Shown here: piece by piece, positions 26,000-34,735 of the stretch
Layout of the letters: every line of letters starts with the position of its first letter
How positions within the stretch are numbered: position 1 is the first letter of the stretch
NCBI RefSeq assembly: GCF_039969785.1
Contig: NZ_JBDVNC010000034.1
Span: 90,312-154,311, forward strand
Direction of reading: 5' to 3'
Origin: Shimia sp039969785
GTDB taxonomy: Bacteria > Pseudomonadota > Alphaproteobacteria > Rhodobacterales > Rhodobacteraceae
DNA length: 64,000 bases
The notes under the pieces: generated by a model
Told to the model about the DNA's origin: nothing
The model's input: only the letters and a program-made list of their open reading frames with translations
Databases searched by the model: none
Program-made: the position numbers and the translations under genes

Positions 26000-26374
26000 T
26001 CATTCCTCGTATTCCCCATTTCCTGTCATGCTTTTTTTGAGCAGCCGGTTTTCAAGAGTCAGATCCGCCACACATTCTTTCAATGCCAGCGACTCTGAAC
26101 GCAGCTCCTTCACTTCTGGCGACGTCGCCTGACGCGCAGTGTCCCCAGACAGACGTCGCTTGCCTGCCTCAAGGAATTCCATAGACCAGCTATAATACAG
26201 GCCCTCAGCGATCCCCTCACGACGGCACAACACAGAAATACTTTCCTCGCCACGCAGACCTGCCAATACAATGCGGATCTTCTCCTCCGCTGAATAGCTT
26301 TGCCGTGTCTTGCGCCGGATGTTCTTAACCAACTTGTCGGCGGCATCTTTCGATGTGGTAGGCTTCTTCGTCAT
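26000..26374 (-). CDS. IS3-family orfA (HTH transposase subunit)
   Basis: A 124-residue protein. YSAEEKIRIVLAGLRGEESI and CRREGIAEGLYYSW form the helix-turn-helix. A leucine-zipper-like C-terminus (LRSESLALKECVADLTLENR) follows. It is intact and overlaps the orfB start by 4 bp. In active IS3 elements OrfA binds the ends and a frameshift product OrfAB is the transposase; here orfB is broken, so this copy can at most act as a regulator. Confidence 0.85.
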   Translation of the reverse strand: MTKKPTTSKDAADKLVKNIRRKTRQSYSAEEKIRIVLAGLRGEESISVLCRREGIAEGLYYSWSMEFLEAGKRRLSGDTARQATSPEVKELRSESLALKECVADLTLENRLLKKSMTGNGEYEE

Positions 26375-26459
26375 CTCAATCTCCTAATCGATAAGATGAA
26401 CCAGAAATCCTCCGTTGTTCAAATGCTCAAATCTGTCCAGCAGGGGCTGACGTCAGACA

Positions 26460-26786
26460 CACAACGTTCCTCAGCAGATATGGCCAGATCTTGTGCTGCG
26501 GGTGCTTCTTGCTTGTGTTGGGCTCCTGATAGATCGGTACCAAACGCATAAGACGCATCAACCGGCGGACACGGTGGCGGCCACATGGGTGATTATTGCG
26601 CTTCATGTACCGAGCCATCTGACGCGATCCATACCAAGGCGTTTCCAAGAATTTCTTGTCGATTATTTCCATGAACCGCTGGTTCTCGGCACTTTCTCCG
26701 ACAGGCTGATAGTAAAGCCGCGACCGCGACAGCTGCAACAGTTCGCACTGTTTACGCAAGCTTAACTTATGATCCCGGCTCACCAT
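26460..26786 (-). pseudogene. IS3-family orfB of IS-2, 3' truncated
   Basis: It begins MVSRDHKLSLRKQCELL and continues through YGSRQMARYMKRNNH, the HTH_21 domain found before the integrase core. It ends after about 108 native codons where IS-1 starts. The DDE core is entirely missing and its last codons read into IS-1 sequence. Confidence 0.85.
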
Positions 26787-27132
26787 TTTTTGTCCCGTTG
26801 ACCGGCAGTGCCTTGCCATAGGCAAGGTCACGAGAGGGGCGCGTCCCGAGCAACTGGTGCGAGGCTTCGGCTAAAAAATCCCGTTCCACAACAAGCTGGC
26901 CAATCTTGGAATGTAGCTTGTCAACATCAGCCGCACTCACCGGCTCGGGCGCTGAACCTTTGCGGGTAAAGGTCGTCGCCATGTTTTCTATCGCCGCACG
27001 TTTCCACGTCCCGATCTGGGTCGGATGGACGCCATACTTCTTGGAAAGTTCCGCAAGCGTCATCTCCTCGCGGATCGCTTCAAGCGCAACCTTGGCCTTA
27101 AACTCAGGTGAATGGTTCTTTCGTTTCTTCAT
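26767..27132 (-). CDS. IS3-family orfA of IS-2, C-terminus altered by insert
   Basis: It codes for 121 residues. HSPEFKAKVALEAIREEMTL and YGVHPTQIGTWKRA form the helix-turn-helix, and KLHSKIGQLVVERDFLAE the coiled segment. After LLGTR the reading enters hairpin insert D (residues about 98-113) and returns at NGEPGS. The DNA-binding part is intact, but the junction where OrfA-OrfB frameshifting would occur is displaced. Confidence 0.75.
   Translation of the reverse strand: MKKRKNHSPEFKAKVALEAIREEMTLAELSKKYGVHPTQIGTWKRAAIENMATTFTRKGSAPEPVSAADVDKLHSKIGQLVVERDFLAEASHQLLGTRPSRDLAYGKALPVNGTKNGEPGS
26794..26839 (-). repeat. Short hairpin insert, copy D
   Basis: This 46-bp unit starts CCCGTTGACCGGCAG and ends ACGAGAGGGG around stem CCTTGCC-ATA-GGCAAGG. 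GTCCCG occurs on both sides (26792-26797 and 26843-26848), a possible target duplication. It lies at the orfA/orfB junction of IS-2. Confidence 0.78.
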
Positions 27133-27190
27133 TCTGGATCATCACTTTCATCGTGCGATCCACCTTAACGTCCGGTCCGATTTTCCGCGA

Positions 27191-27311
27191 CCACCTCTGC
27201 CGACGCCACCGATTCACGCAACAGTCTCCACTGACGCAATACCGACGTGCTGCCGAGGCCAAACCGATCCCGGTTTTGGATGAAACTCCTGGCGCTCAAT
27301 CACTCCCGCGG
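27191..27311. other. Gene-free scar with IS6-like terminal repeat
   Basis: No gene is visible. The minus-strand sequence GGAGACTGTTGCGT at 27216-27229 exactly matches the one at 23513-23526 beside the IS6 remnant and has the CTGTTGC core of IS6-family ends. This suggests IS6 activity on both sides of the 23.5-27.2 kb segment. Confidence 0.4.
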
Positions 27312-29666
27312 CTAGCGGTCGTCGCCGCCTGCGTCATCCATCAAATCTTCTTCTTCAATGGCCGCCTGTACGGCGCCGGTCAGCGCTTTGCGTTGCGGAT
27401 CAGACAGGTCTTCGGTCTTGCCTTCCGCCAGACGCACGGTCACTTCGCGGTGCGCAAAATGAATACCTTCCCGCTCAAACAGATCACGGATGTCCTGGAA
27501 CACTTTCTTGCGCACCAACCACTGATCGCCCGGTTTTGTCATGAACTTGACGCGAATGATCATCGCGGAATCCTGCATCTCAACCACACCCTGTGACTTA
27601 AGAGGCTGGATAAAGTTGTGACCGATCACCGGATCATCCAACAGCTCAACGCCCAGCTTCTTGATCAGTTTGCGTACGTGTTCGACATCCGTGTCATAGG
27701 TCACACGCAAAGGAAGCTTCATGATCACCCAATCCCTTGAATAGTTTGTCAGAAACTGGATTTCCCCAAACGGAATTGTGTGCAGCGGCCCAAGGTGATG
27801 GCGCAGTTGAAACGAGCGTACCGAGATCTTTTCCACAGTGCCCTTCACCGATCCGATATCGATATATTCGCCTTTGCGGAATGCGTCATCAAACAGGAAA
27901 AACGCACCGGAAAAGATATCCCTGACTAGCGATTGCGCGCCAAACCCGACGGCCAGGCCAACCACACCGGCACCGGCAAACAACGGGCTGACATTCACGC
28001 CCAGTTCCAGCAATACAATCAGCACAATAGTGACGATGATCACCAACAGAATAAAAGACCGGAACAATGGCAACAGCGTCGCCAGACGACTTGCCCCATT
28101 GGCGCCGCCTTCGTCGCCAAGCTCAGCCTCTTCCATCTCGTCGCCCTGTTCTTCGCGAATTTTTGTGTCGATCCAGATACGAAAGACATGAAACACGATG
28201 TAGCCAATGAAAATGATCCCGGCGACATCCAAAAACCGGTCAGATGCCATGCTTGATTGGCTCATCACGTCCTGCGCGCCAAATATCCGCAAAGCGGCGT
28301 AAAGCCCTGCTACAATGGCAATAATTCCGGACACGCGACGTGCCAGATCCTCGAATGTATTGATCCGGCGGTGATCCAGATGGCGCTCGATTTCCTCCAG
28401 CTTATCCTCCTGATCTTCGCTCAGGATACCGTCTTCTTCCACAGTTTCGCGCAGTGCCTCTGCGGCTTCATTCATCTCCTGAATGTTGCGAGTCCGGGCA
28501 AAATACCGCTCGATGCCATAGTTGATTGTGGCATAGACGACGATCGTCGACATCAATACGAAATACGCTCCGGCGATCAACGGGATCGACGTCGGTTGCC
28601 CAAGGACCAGATCAAAGGCCAGTTCGGCTGAACCGTAGATGATATAGGCAATAGAGAGTGGCACCCACAAAGTGCTTACCAGACGGGTGGCAAACGTGAC
28701 ATTCTCAAGCGGGCGCCCATTGCGCATCGCATTGGAAATCGGCCGTTTATTGGCGAGCACCATGGCAATATTTGCCAGCGCGACAAGTGTGGCAAGAAAC
28801 AGGGACATGATCGCGTAAACGTCGTAGTTCAACCCCAGCTCTTTGAGCCAATCACCAAACACAGTCGTGAAGATGTCCATAATCGCAAGGATAAACACCC
28901 AGTTGTGCAGACGCTTGGCGTCCTTGGTCGAAAGTGCCGGGATACGGTACTGGGGCAGGTAGGGCGAAAGGATCAGGCGCCACGCGAGCGATACAACGCG
29001 ACACAAAGCATAAGCCGCGTTGATCGACACGATTGTGAAGCGAACCGCCGTATCGTCCGCCGGACCATGGATTGCGAGCCCAAGAACAAAAGCAATTGTC
29101 ATCGTAATCGCGACGCCGATAAGGCCTGCAATGAAGCGCACGACGAGAAAGGGAAGCTTCTGAGAATAGCCCTGTGGGTTTTCCTTGATCAGCGGAATAA
29201 CAAATCGCGCGGCCAGCTTCGGTCCATAGATAAAACGTTCAAAAAACATGCCGATAGTGAAGTAAATCAACATAAATACCAGTATCTTGGTAAAGGCAAA
29301 AATCGTTCCGTCCGGGCTGGAGGCGCGTAGAATAAACAACACTTCGATGACCGATGCCGGCAGCGCGTCCAACCGTTCCGACAGAACCTCTCGGAAATCA
29401 TCGACTTCCGATTGTGCCCGCATAAGTGCGGATTTTTGTTCGCCCGTGCCTTCATCAGGATCGGTTGACTCATTGGTTCCGGCTGTTGTCGATACAGCGG
29501 TACCGTTTGCGTCCAGGATAATGACATTCATCCCGTTTTCGGCCGCTTCCTGAACGATTTTGGCAATCGCCGGATCTTCGGTCGTGGTGGCGTCCTGCGC
29601 CGCTGCTGCGTGAAGGGGCAGCAGATATGAAACCGTGATCAAAGCGAGCAGGATTTGGCGGATCAT
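27312..29666 (-). CDS. Large MscS-family mechanosensitive channel
   Basis: A 784-residue inner-membrane protein with a signal peptide (1-23) and a periplasmic stretch of about 110 residues. Several helices then occupy about 115-550. The MscS core starts near 558 with LFAGAGVVGLAVGFGAQSL, the glycine/alanine-rich pore helix, then DAFRKGEYIDI of the beta domain. The C-terminal domain ends acidic. Such channels open on hypo-osmotic shock to release solutes. It is larger than MscS (286) and closer to the YbdG/YnaI/MscK-like long forms. It is monocistronic, with an AAGGAAT ribosome site, and diverges from the glycan operon with 229 bp between. Confidence 0.88.
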   Translation of the reverse strand: MIRQILLALITVSYLLPLHAAAAQDATTTEDPAIAKIVQEAAENGMNVIILDANGTAVSTTAGTNESTDPDEGTGEQKSALMRAQSEVDDFREVLSERLDALPASVIEVLFILRASSPDGTIFAFTKILVFMLIYFTIGMFFERFIYGPKLAARFVIPLIKENPQGYSQKLPFLVVRFIAGLIGVAITMTIAFVLGLAIHGPADDTAVRFTIVSINAAYALCRVVSLAWRLILSPYLPQYRIPALSTKDAKRLHNWVFILAIMDIFTTVFGDWLKELGLNYDVYAIMSLFLATLVALANIAMVLANKRPISNAMRNGRPLENVTFATRLVSTLWVPLSIAYIIYGSAELAFDLVLGQPTSIPLIAGAYFVLMSTIVVYATINYGIERYFARTRNIQEMNEAAEALRETVEEDGILSEDQEDKLEEIERHLDHRRINTFEDLARRVSGIIAIVAGLYAALRIFGAQDVMSQSSMASDRFLDVAGIIFIGYIVFHVFRIWIDTKIREEQGDEMEEAELGDEGGANGASRLATLLPLFRSFILLVIIVTIVLIVLLELGVNVSPLFAGAGVVGLAVGFGAQSLVRDIFSGAFFLFDDAFRKGEYIDIGSVKGTVEKISVRSFQLRHHLGPLHTIPFGEIQFLTNYSRDWVIMKLPLRVTYDTDVEHVRKLIKKLGVELLDDPVIGHNFIQPLKSQGVVEMQDSAMIIRVKFMTKPGDQWLVRKKVFQDIRDLFEREGIHFAHREVTVRLAEGKTEDLSDPQRKALTGAVQAAIEEEDLMDDAGGDDR

Positions 29667-29895
29667 TTGGTAGATATTCCTTGTTGGTTAAGAACCTCTA
29701 CCGCGACTTTGTAGTCCCGGCAAATCGCAATCCCACATACAAATGTGACCGAAAATGTGTATCGGAAATTAAACAGCATGATTGCCTTGTCGCATGTCGT
29801 CGGTTTTTGCTTGGTTTGGGCGTGACAATGCCTACCATCTTCTGTAGCGGAACAGGGGCTGAACGGGCGGACTGACTCTGTGGAGCATTGATATC

Positions 29896-31173
29896 GTGAG
29901 CCAATCGAAACTGGAAAAAATCGCCATTCTTGGTCTGGGATATGTGGGTCTGCCTTTGGCACTGGCCCTTGCGCGCGCAGGGTTTGACGTTGTCGGCTTC
30001 GACACCGATACACGGCACGTTCAGGCCTTGCAGGAAGGGCGTGACCGAAATGGCGAAGTGTCGTCTCAATCGCTGAGCGAAAGCGGTGCCACTTTTTCGA
30101 GCAACACTGCGGATCTGGAGGCCGCGTCGGCCTATATAATCTCGGTTCCGACACCGATCACGGATGCCAAGGCCCCGGACCTGACCCCAGTCCGGTCTGC
30201 CTGTGAAACCATCGCGCCGGTTCTGAGCGCTGGCGATTTGGTCATTTTGGAATCTACGGTTTATCCGGGCGTAACCGAAGAGGTTTGCGGTCCGGTTTTG
30301 GAAGCATCCAGCGGATTGAAAGCCTACGGGGATTTCAAACTTGCCTATTCACCCGAGCGGGTGAACCCCGGTGATGCGGAACATTCCCTGGAAAGCGTCA
30401 TCAAGGTGATTGCGGCGCAAGATGACACAACGCTGGACCGGGTCGAAGCGATCTATGCGCCGGTGGTCAAAGCTGGATTGCATCGCGCCAGTTCGATCAA
30501 AACCGCCGAAGCGGCCAAGGTGATTGAAAACACCCAACGCGATCTGAACATCGCTTTGGTGAACGAGTTCGCTTTGATTTTTTCACGGATGAACCTCGAT
30601 ACACTTGAGGTGCTGGAGGCCGCCGGAACCAAATGGAATTTTCTACCGTTCCGTCCGGGTTTGGTTGGGGGGCACTGCATCGGTGTTGATCCCTACTACC
30701 TGACCTATCGCGCGGAACAGCTTGGGTATCACCCCGAAGTTATCCTTGCCGGACGTCGGATCAACGATGACATGGGGCGTCATGTGGCGCAGGAACTCAT
30801 CAAGGCTATGCTGGCCCGCAAAGACAACCCGGCCCGGTCGCGCGTGCTGGTGATGGGGCTGACATTCAAAGAAAACTGTGCGGATACGCGCAATACACGG
30901 GTTGCTGATATTGTTGACGAACTGCAAAGCTATTCGGCAGAGGTTCATGTCTGGGACCCGCATGTGCATAAAGCGGATGTCGCCAGAGAATATGGCATTT
31001 CGGTAATTTCTGAGCCTGAAACGGGCACATATGACGGCATCGTGATTGCCGTGGCGCATTCCGAATTTACGGACATGGGCAGCGAGGCAATAAGAGCACT
31101 CGGAAAGCCGGGCGCTTTGCTTTACGATATCAAAGGGGTTCTCGCCAAATCCGAGTCGGATTTGCGATTGTAG
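29896..31173 (+). CDS. Nucleotide-sugar dehydrogenase (UDP-HexNAc C6 dehydrogenase, TviB-like)
   Basis: A 425-residue enzyme starting at GTG. The NAD loop GLGYVGLPLALALA (13-26) opens it. VSVPTPI-type and ESTVYPG motifs follow, and the catalytic cysteine is Cys261 in GGHCIGVDPYY. It oxidises the C6 hydroxyl of a UDP-hexosamine twice to give a uronate. Similarity in layout to TviB/WbpO suggests UDP-N-acetylgalactos- or glucosaminuronic acid. It heads an eight-gene operon whose other members transfer, deacetylate and possibly methylate sugars, so a uronate-containing surface glycan or glycolipid is expected. Confidence 0.88.
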   Translation: MSQSKLEKIAILGLGYVGLPLALALARAGFDVVGFDTDTRHVQALQEGRDRNGEVSSQSLSESGATFSSNTADLEAASAYIISVPTPITDAKAPDLTPVRSACETIAPVLSAGDLVILESTVYPGVTEEVCGPVLEASSGLKAYGDFKLAYSPERVNPGDAEHSLESVIKVIAAQDDTTLDRVEAIYAPVVKAGLHRASSIKTAEAAKVIENTQRDLNIALVNEFALIFSRMNLDTLEVLEAAGTKWNFLPFRPGLVGGHCIGVDPYYLTYRAEQLGYHPEVILAGRRINDDMGRHVAQELIKAMLARKDNPARSRVLVMGLTFKENCADTRNTRVADIVDELQSYSAEVHVWDPHVHKADVAREYGISVISEPETGTYDGIVIAVAHSEFTDMGSEAIRALGKPGALLYDIKGVLAKSESDLRL

Positions 31174-32421
31174 GTGAGCGAAATGCGAGGCGACGGATTG
31201 TCTGAAGCTATTTCCATGACGGGTGACAAGGCGCGGCAATTGTCGCCGCGTGTTCTGTTTTACAGTCATGATACATTTGGTTTGGGCCACTTGCGCCGAT
31301 CGCGAGCTTTGGCCAGCGCGATTACGCAAGCCGACGATCGCATCTCGGCGCTTATCCTGACCGGATCGCCGGTTGCCGGTCGTTTCACGTTTCCCGAGCG
31401 GGTTGATCACATTCGCCTGCCGGGTGTGACGAAAACGCAGGACGGCGATTATTTGTCCGAACGTCTTGGGCTTCACATTGATGAAACCACCGAACTGCGG
31501 GCCGGACTGGTCAAGGCGACGGTGGAACACTTCGATCCTGATATTCTGATTGTCGACAAGGAACCAACCGGGTTTCGGGGCGAACTGCTTCCTGCGCTGG
31601 AATGGCTAAAGTCTAATCGAAAGACGCAGATCATTCTGGGGCTGCGGGATGTTTTGGACGACCCGTCGGTTCTGGCCGCAGAATGGGACCGCAAAGGCGC
31701 GCTTGAAGCGGCAGAAACGTATTACGATGAAGCGTGGGTTTATGGGCTGCGCTCGATTTGTGATCCGACGGCCGGCTTGAACCTGTCAGCTTCCTTCAGA
31801 TCACGCATGAAATTCACTGGCTATCTTCGGCGCGAAGAACTTGCCGAAGGTGAAGTTCCGTTTGAGCCTTACATTCTGATCACACCCGGGGGTGGTGGCG
31901 ATGGCGCCAGCATGGTTGATCTGGTTTTATCAGCCTATGAGCGCGATCCCGATCTGAACCCGGACGCGGTTTTGGTCTACGGCCCGTTCCTCTCTGGTGT
32001 GCAACGTTCCGAATTTGAGACACGGGTTGCCAACCTGAATGGCCGCGTGCGGGCCGTTGGTTTTGACAGCCGTATGGAAAACCTGTTTGCCGGGGCTCAG
32101 GGCATCGTTTGCATGGGCGGGTACAACACGTTCTGCGAAGTGCTGTCATTTGACAAACCAGCGGTTATCGTGCCGCGCACCCGTCCGCGTTTGGAACAAT
32201 ACATCAGGGCCAGCCGTGCAGAAAACCTTGGCTTGTTGCGGATGTTGGACAAACAACGCGACGGCGACACGCCCGAGGCGATGATCAAGGCTATTCGGGC
32301 GCTTCCAACCCAGCCGCACCCGTCATCTGCCTTTGTTCCGGGGCTATTGGATGGCCTGGACTTTGTGTCGGCCCGGACGCTGGACATGCTGGGTTTGAAA
32401 AAGTCTCAAGGCGTCGCATGA
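31174..32421 (+). CDS. MurG-like (GT28/GT1 fold) glycosyltransferase, copy 1
   Basis: A 415-residue GT-B protein from a GTG directly following the previous stop; an internal ATG at codon 15 is possible. The N-terminal VLFYSHDTFGLGHLRRSRAL is the acceptor-loop motif of MurG-like proteins (GxGHxxR). The C-terminal half has ILITPGGGGDG and VCMGGYNTFCEVLSFDKPAVIVPR, the donor-binding block. The protein at 35316 shares the same landmarks (GHLSRA, GYNTALDLL), so they are paralogues. The product sugar linkage is unknown. Confidence 0.78.
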   Translation: MSEMRGDGLSEAISMTGDKARQLSPRVLFYSHDTFGLGHLRRSRALASAITQADDRISALILTGSPVAGRFTFPERVDHIRLPGVTKTQDGDYLSERLGLHIDETTELRAGLVKATVEHFDPDILIVDKEPTGFRGELLPALEWLKSNRKTQIILGLRDVLDDPSVLAAEWDRKGALEAAETYYDEAWVYGLRSICDPTAGLNLSASFRSRMKFTGYLRREELAEGEVPFEPYILITPGGGGDGASMVDLVLSAYERDPDLNPDAVLVYGPFLSGVQRSEFETRVANLNGRVRAVGFDSRMENLFAGAQGIVCMGGYNTFCEVLSFDKPAVIVPRTRPRLEQYIRASRAENLGLLRMLDKQRDGDTPEAMIKAIRALPTQPHPSSAFVPGLLDGLDFVSARTLDMLGLKKSQGVA

Positions 32422-33653
32422 CTTCTCATAAAAAGCGTTTGGCGGTGGTCGTCAAAGGATGGCCGCGCCTGTCAGAGACTTTTATTGCGCAGGAACTCGT
32501 TGCGCTGGAAGACGCCGGGTACGCGCTGGAATTGTGGTCTTTGCGGTTCCCGACCGACAAAAAGCGGCACCCACTGCATGACCGCCTAAAGGCAACCGTT
32601 TTCTATTTGCCGGAATACCTGCATCAGGAACCTTGGCGCGTGTTGCGTGGCGTGACGTCCTGCCTCTTCAATCGGAAGTTTGCAGCGGCGTTTTCGACGT
32701 GGCGCAAGGATTTTGCGCGAGACAAGACGCGAAACAGGGTGCGCCGTTTTGGGCAGGCTTGTGTTCTGGCGTCAGAGTTGAGTGAAGACACCGCAGCGCT
32801 ATATGCGCATTTCATGCACACGCCCGCGTCTGTCGCACGCTACGCTGCGATCATGCGTGGAATGTCGTGGGCGGTTTCTGCGCATGCCAAAGACATCTGG
32901 ACGTCACCCGAATGGGAAAAGCGTGAAAAGCTGCAAGAGTCGAGTTATGGCGCACAGTTTCTGGCCACGTGCACGGGCGTAGGTGCGCGCCACCTTCAGG
33001 ACCTTGCGGACACGCCTGATCGCGTCGAACTGATTTATCACGGCCTTGATCTGTCACGGTTTCCTGAGCCTCCCGAAGACAAGCCTGTGTCCGAGACCAT
33101 TCGGTTGCTGTCTGTTGGTCGGCTGGTGGAAAAAAAGGGGTTCGACCGGCTTTTGGACGCGTTTGCGTTATTGCCCGCTGATCTGAATTGGCAATGGCAG
33201 CATATTGGCGGCGGTGAGCTGGGCGATGCCTTGAAGTCTCGGGCCGACAAGCTGGGTGTTGGAGATCGTATTATCTGGCGCGGTGCCTGCGACCAGCCGG
33301 AAGTTATCGAGGCCATGCGCCTCTCGGATGTGTTCGTGCTGCCTAGCCGAATCGCAGACGACGGGGATCGCGACGGGTTGCCCAATGTGTTGATGGAGGC
33401 GGCTTCGCAAAAGCTGTGCCTCTTGTCGACGCCCGTGTCCGCCATCCCCGAATTTATCACAAATGGCGAACACGGTATTTTGTCAGATGATGAGCCGGTG
33501 GAACTGGCGCGCGCAATTGAGGCATTGGCGCGTGATCCGGCTCGGCGGGAAACACTGTCGCTCGCCGCATATGACCGGCTGACCGCGCATTTCCTGATGG
33601 CCCCGGGCATTCGCCAACTGGACACGCGTTTGCAGACCTTGATGCAAGGCTAA
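32418..33653 (+). CDS. GT4-family glycosyltransferase (WcaL/AmsK-like)
   Basis: A 411-residue GT4 enzyme. The N-terminal KGWPRLSETFIAQEL is typical of the colanic-acid WcaL-like subgroup. LSVGRLVEKKGFDRLLDAF and DGLPNVLMEAASQKL (E-x7-E region) form the donor site. It overlaps the preceding gene by ATGA. Inferred role: adds one sugar to the repeating unit or glycolipid made by this operon. Confidence 0.85.
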   Translation: MTSHKKRLAVVVKGWPRLSETFIAQELVALEDAGYALELWSLRFPTDKKRHPLHDRLKATVFYLPEYLHQEPWRVLRGVTSCLFNRKFAAAFSTWRKDFARDKTRNRVRRFGQACVLASELSEDTAALYAHFMHTPASVARYAAIMRGMSWAVSAHAKDIWTSPEWEKREKLQESSYGAQFLATCTGVGARHLQDLADTPDRVELIYHGLDLSRFPEPPEDKPVSETIRLLSVGRLVEKKGFDRLLDAFALLPADLNWQWQHIGGGELGDALKSRADKLGVGDRIIWRGACDQPEVIEAMRLSDVFVLPSRIADDGDRDGLPNVLMEAASQKLCLLSTPVSAIPEFITNGEHGILSDDEPVELARAIEALARDPARRETLSLAAYDRLTAHFLMAPGIRQLDTRLQTLMQG

Positions 33654-33658
33654 ACGTC

Positions 33659-34735
33659 ATGGCCCGAATAGCTTTCTATGCGCCTTTGAAGTCACCCAAT
33701 CACCCGGTGCCGTCGGGTGAACGTGAAATGGCCAGAAACCTGATGGCCGCATTGCAGTCTGACGGACATCAGATCGATCTTGTATCGGAATTCCGCAGCC
33801 TGGAAAAGGCGGGATCGCAGACCCAACAAAATGCTCTCGTGACATCGGCCAGGGCCGAAACAGCTGCATTGGTCGCGCGTGGCGGCTGGGACGCGTGGGT
33901 GACCTATCACAGCTATTACAAGGCCCCCGATTTAATCGGGCCGGATGTGTGTGACGCGCTGGATATCCCCTATGCGGTGATCGAGGCCACGCGGGCGTCC
34001 AAGCGGTTGTCCGGGCCGTGGGCTGATTTCGAAAGGCGCGCCGCAGGGGTTTGTGACCGGGCGGATGTGTTGTTTTACCTGACAGAACGCGACGCTGTCG
34101 CGCTACGCGAACATTTGCGACCACACCAAAACCTTGTGCACCTGCCGCCATTCCTGAACAGACAGGCCGAAGCTAAAGCCCCTCAGACGCAATCCGAACC
34201 GATTATCCTGCTTGTTGGTATGATGCGTCCGGGCGACAAGCTGGCCTCTTATAAACGGGCGGCGGAAATTTTGATGCGACTTGGGGACGGTGACTGGCGC
34301 GTCGAAATTGCAGGTGACGGCCCTGCACGCTCGGATGTCGAAACGCTCATGTCGCCACTGGGCAAGCGGGTTACTTTTTTGGGTCAATTGGATGCGGCAG
34401 GCGTTCAAGCTGCCTATGCGCGTGCACGGGCGTTCCTGTGGCCTGGCGTGAACGAGGCATTTGGCATGGTGTATCTGGAAGCACAGTCCGCCGGTGTTCC
34501 GGTCGTGGCCGAAGACAGGTATGGTGTGCGCGACGTCGTACATCCAGAAGGCGTGTTTCCGCCGGACGACGATACCGCGCTTGCTCAAGAGTTGCAGCGC
34601 TTGTTGAATGACCCCAATCACCATAAACACCGCGCGCACGAGGCACATGCCATGATAGCCAAAACCCATTTGATTGGGGCCGCGCGCGACATACTGTGGG
34701 GCGCGTTGGCCCCCCTGATACCGGAGGCAACATGA
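33659..34735 (+). CDS. GT4-family glycosyltransferase
   Basis: A 358-residue GT-B protein. It begins IAFYAPLKSPNHPVPSGERE (acceptor loop) and has VGMMRPGDKLASYKRAAEIL and AFGMVYLEAQSAGVPVV for nucleotide-sugar binding. It starts 5 bp after the previous stop and overlaps the phosphatase gene by 4 bp. The acceptor is unknown. Confidence 0.82.
   Translation: MARIAFYAPLKSPNHPVPSGEREMARNLMAALQSDGHQIDLVSEFRSLEKAGSQTQQNALVTSARAETAALVARGGWDAWVTYHSYYKAPDLIGPDVCDALDIPYAVIEATRASKRLSGPWADFERRAAGVCDRADVLFYLTERDAVALREHLRPHQNLVHLPPFLNRQAEAKAPQTQSEPIILLVGMMRPGDKLASYKRAAEILMRLGDGDWRVEIAGDGPARSDVETLMSPLGKRVTFLGQLDAAGVQAAYARARAFLWPGVNEAFGMVYLEAQSAGVPVVAEDRYGVRDVVHPEGVFPPDDDTALAQELQRLLNDPNHHKHRAHEAHAMIAKTHLIGAARDILWGALAPLIPEAT

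Larger units (their letters stand above)
24954..26003 (-). pseudogene. IS3-family orfB (DDE integrase), disrupted by hairpin inserts
   Basis: Three consecutive pieces in shifting frames make one IS3 transposase. The N-terminal piece (26003 to about 25890) ends at RSTFYR. The middle (about 25846 to 25232) has WQTDFTYFK, STILDDYSRY and LLSDNGSCY with the first two catalytic aspartates. The last (25190 down) begins ERWHQTMKNR with the catalytic glutamate. Copy C separates pieces one and two and copy B separates two and three; B falls directly before the glutamate codon. Both inserts change the reading frame, so no full DDE protein can be made by normal translation. Without the inserts the pieces would join into a typical orfB of about 290 residues. 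Confidence 0.85.
24828..26459 (-). mobile_element. Degenerate IS3-family element (IS-1)
   Basis: About 1.63 kb, bounded by imperfect inverted ends: TGTCCGTCGTCA at 24828 and TGTCTGACGTCA (minus strand) at 26459. Inside are an intact orfA and a broken orfB. The orfB frame is shifted twice by short hairpin inserts (copies C and B), and a third insert (A) sits at its end. No matching target duplication was seen. The right end abuts the interrupted orfB of a second IS3 element, while the missing half of that element is not found on the left, so a deletion accompanied or followed insertion. Confidence 0.75.
26460..27190 (-). mobile_element. Truncated second IS3-family element (IS-2)
   Basis: This holds orfA and the first part of orfB of a different IS3 element. 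orfB breaks off at WPYLLR where IS-1 begins. The right boundary is estimated from the start of non-transposase sequence and a TGGATCGCACG-like stretch near 27160-27175; the exact end is uncertain. Copy D of the hairpin insert lies at the orfA/orfB junction. Confidence 0.65.

Noticed and set aside
24939..26839. The short hairpins as translational bypass (gene 60-like) sites
   Set aside because: At copy B no matching take-off and landing codons flank the insert, so bypass is not supported; kept only as an unexplained repeat family.
24939..26839. The short hairpins as a CRISPR array or integron attC sites
   Set aside because: Spacing is irregular, there are no spacers, and no GTTRRRY/RYYYAAC boxes or integrase gene occur.
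24828..27190. The IS3 pair as an active composite transposon carrying the cyclase gene
   Set aside because: Both orfB genes are broken, the elements are of different type, and no second matching element lies on the other side of the cyclase gene.
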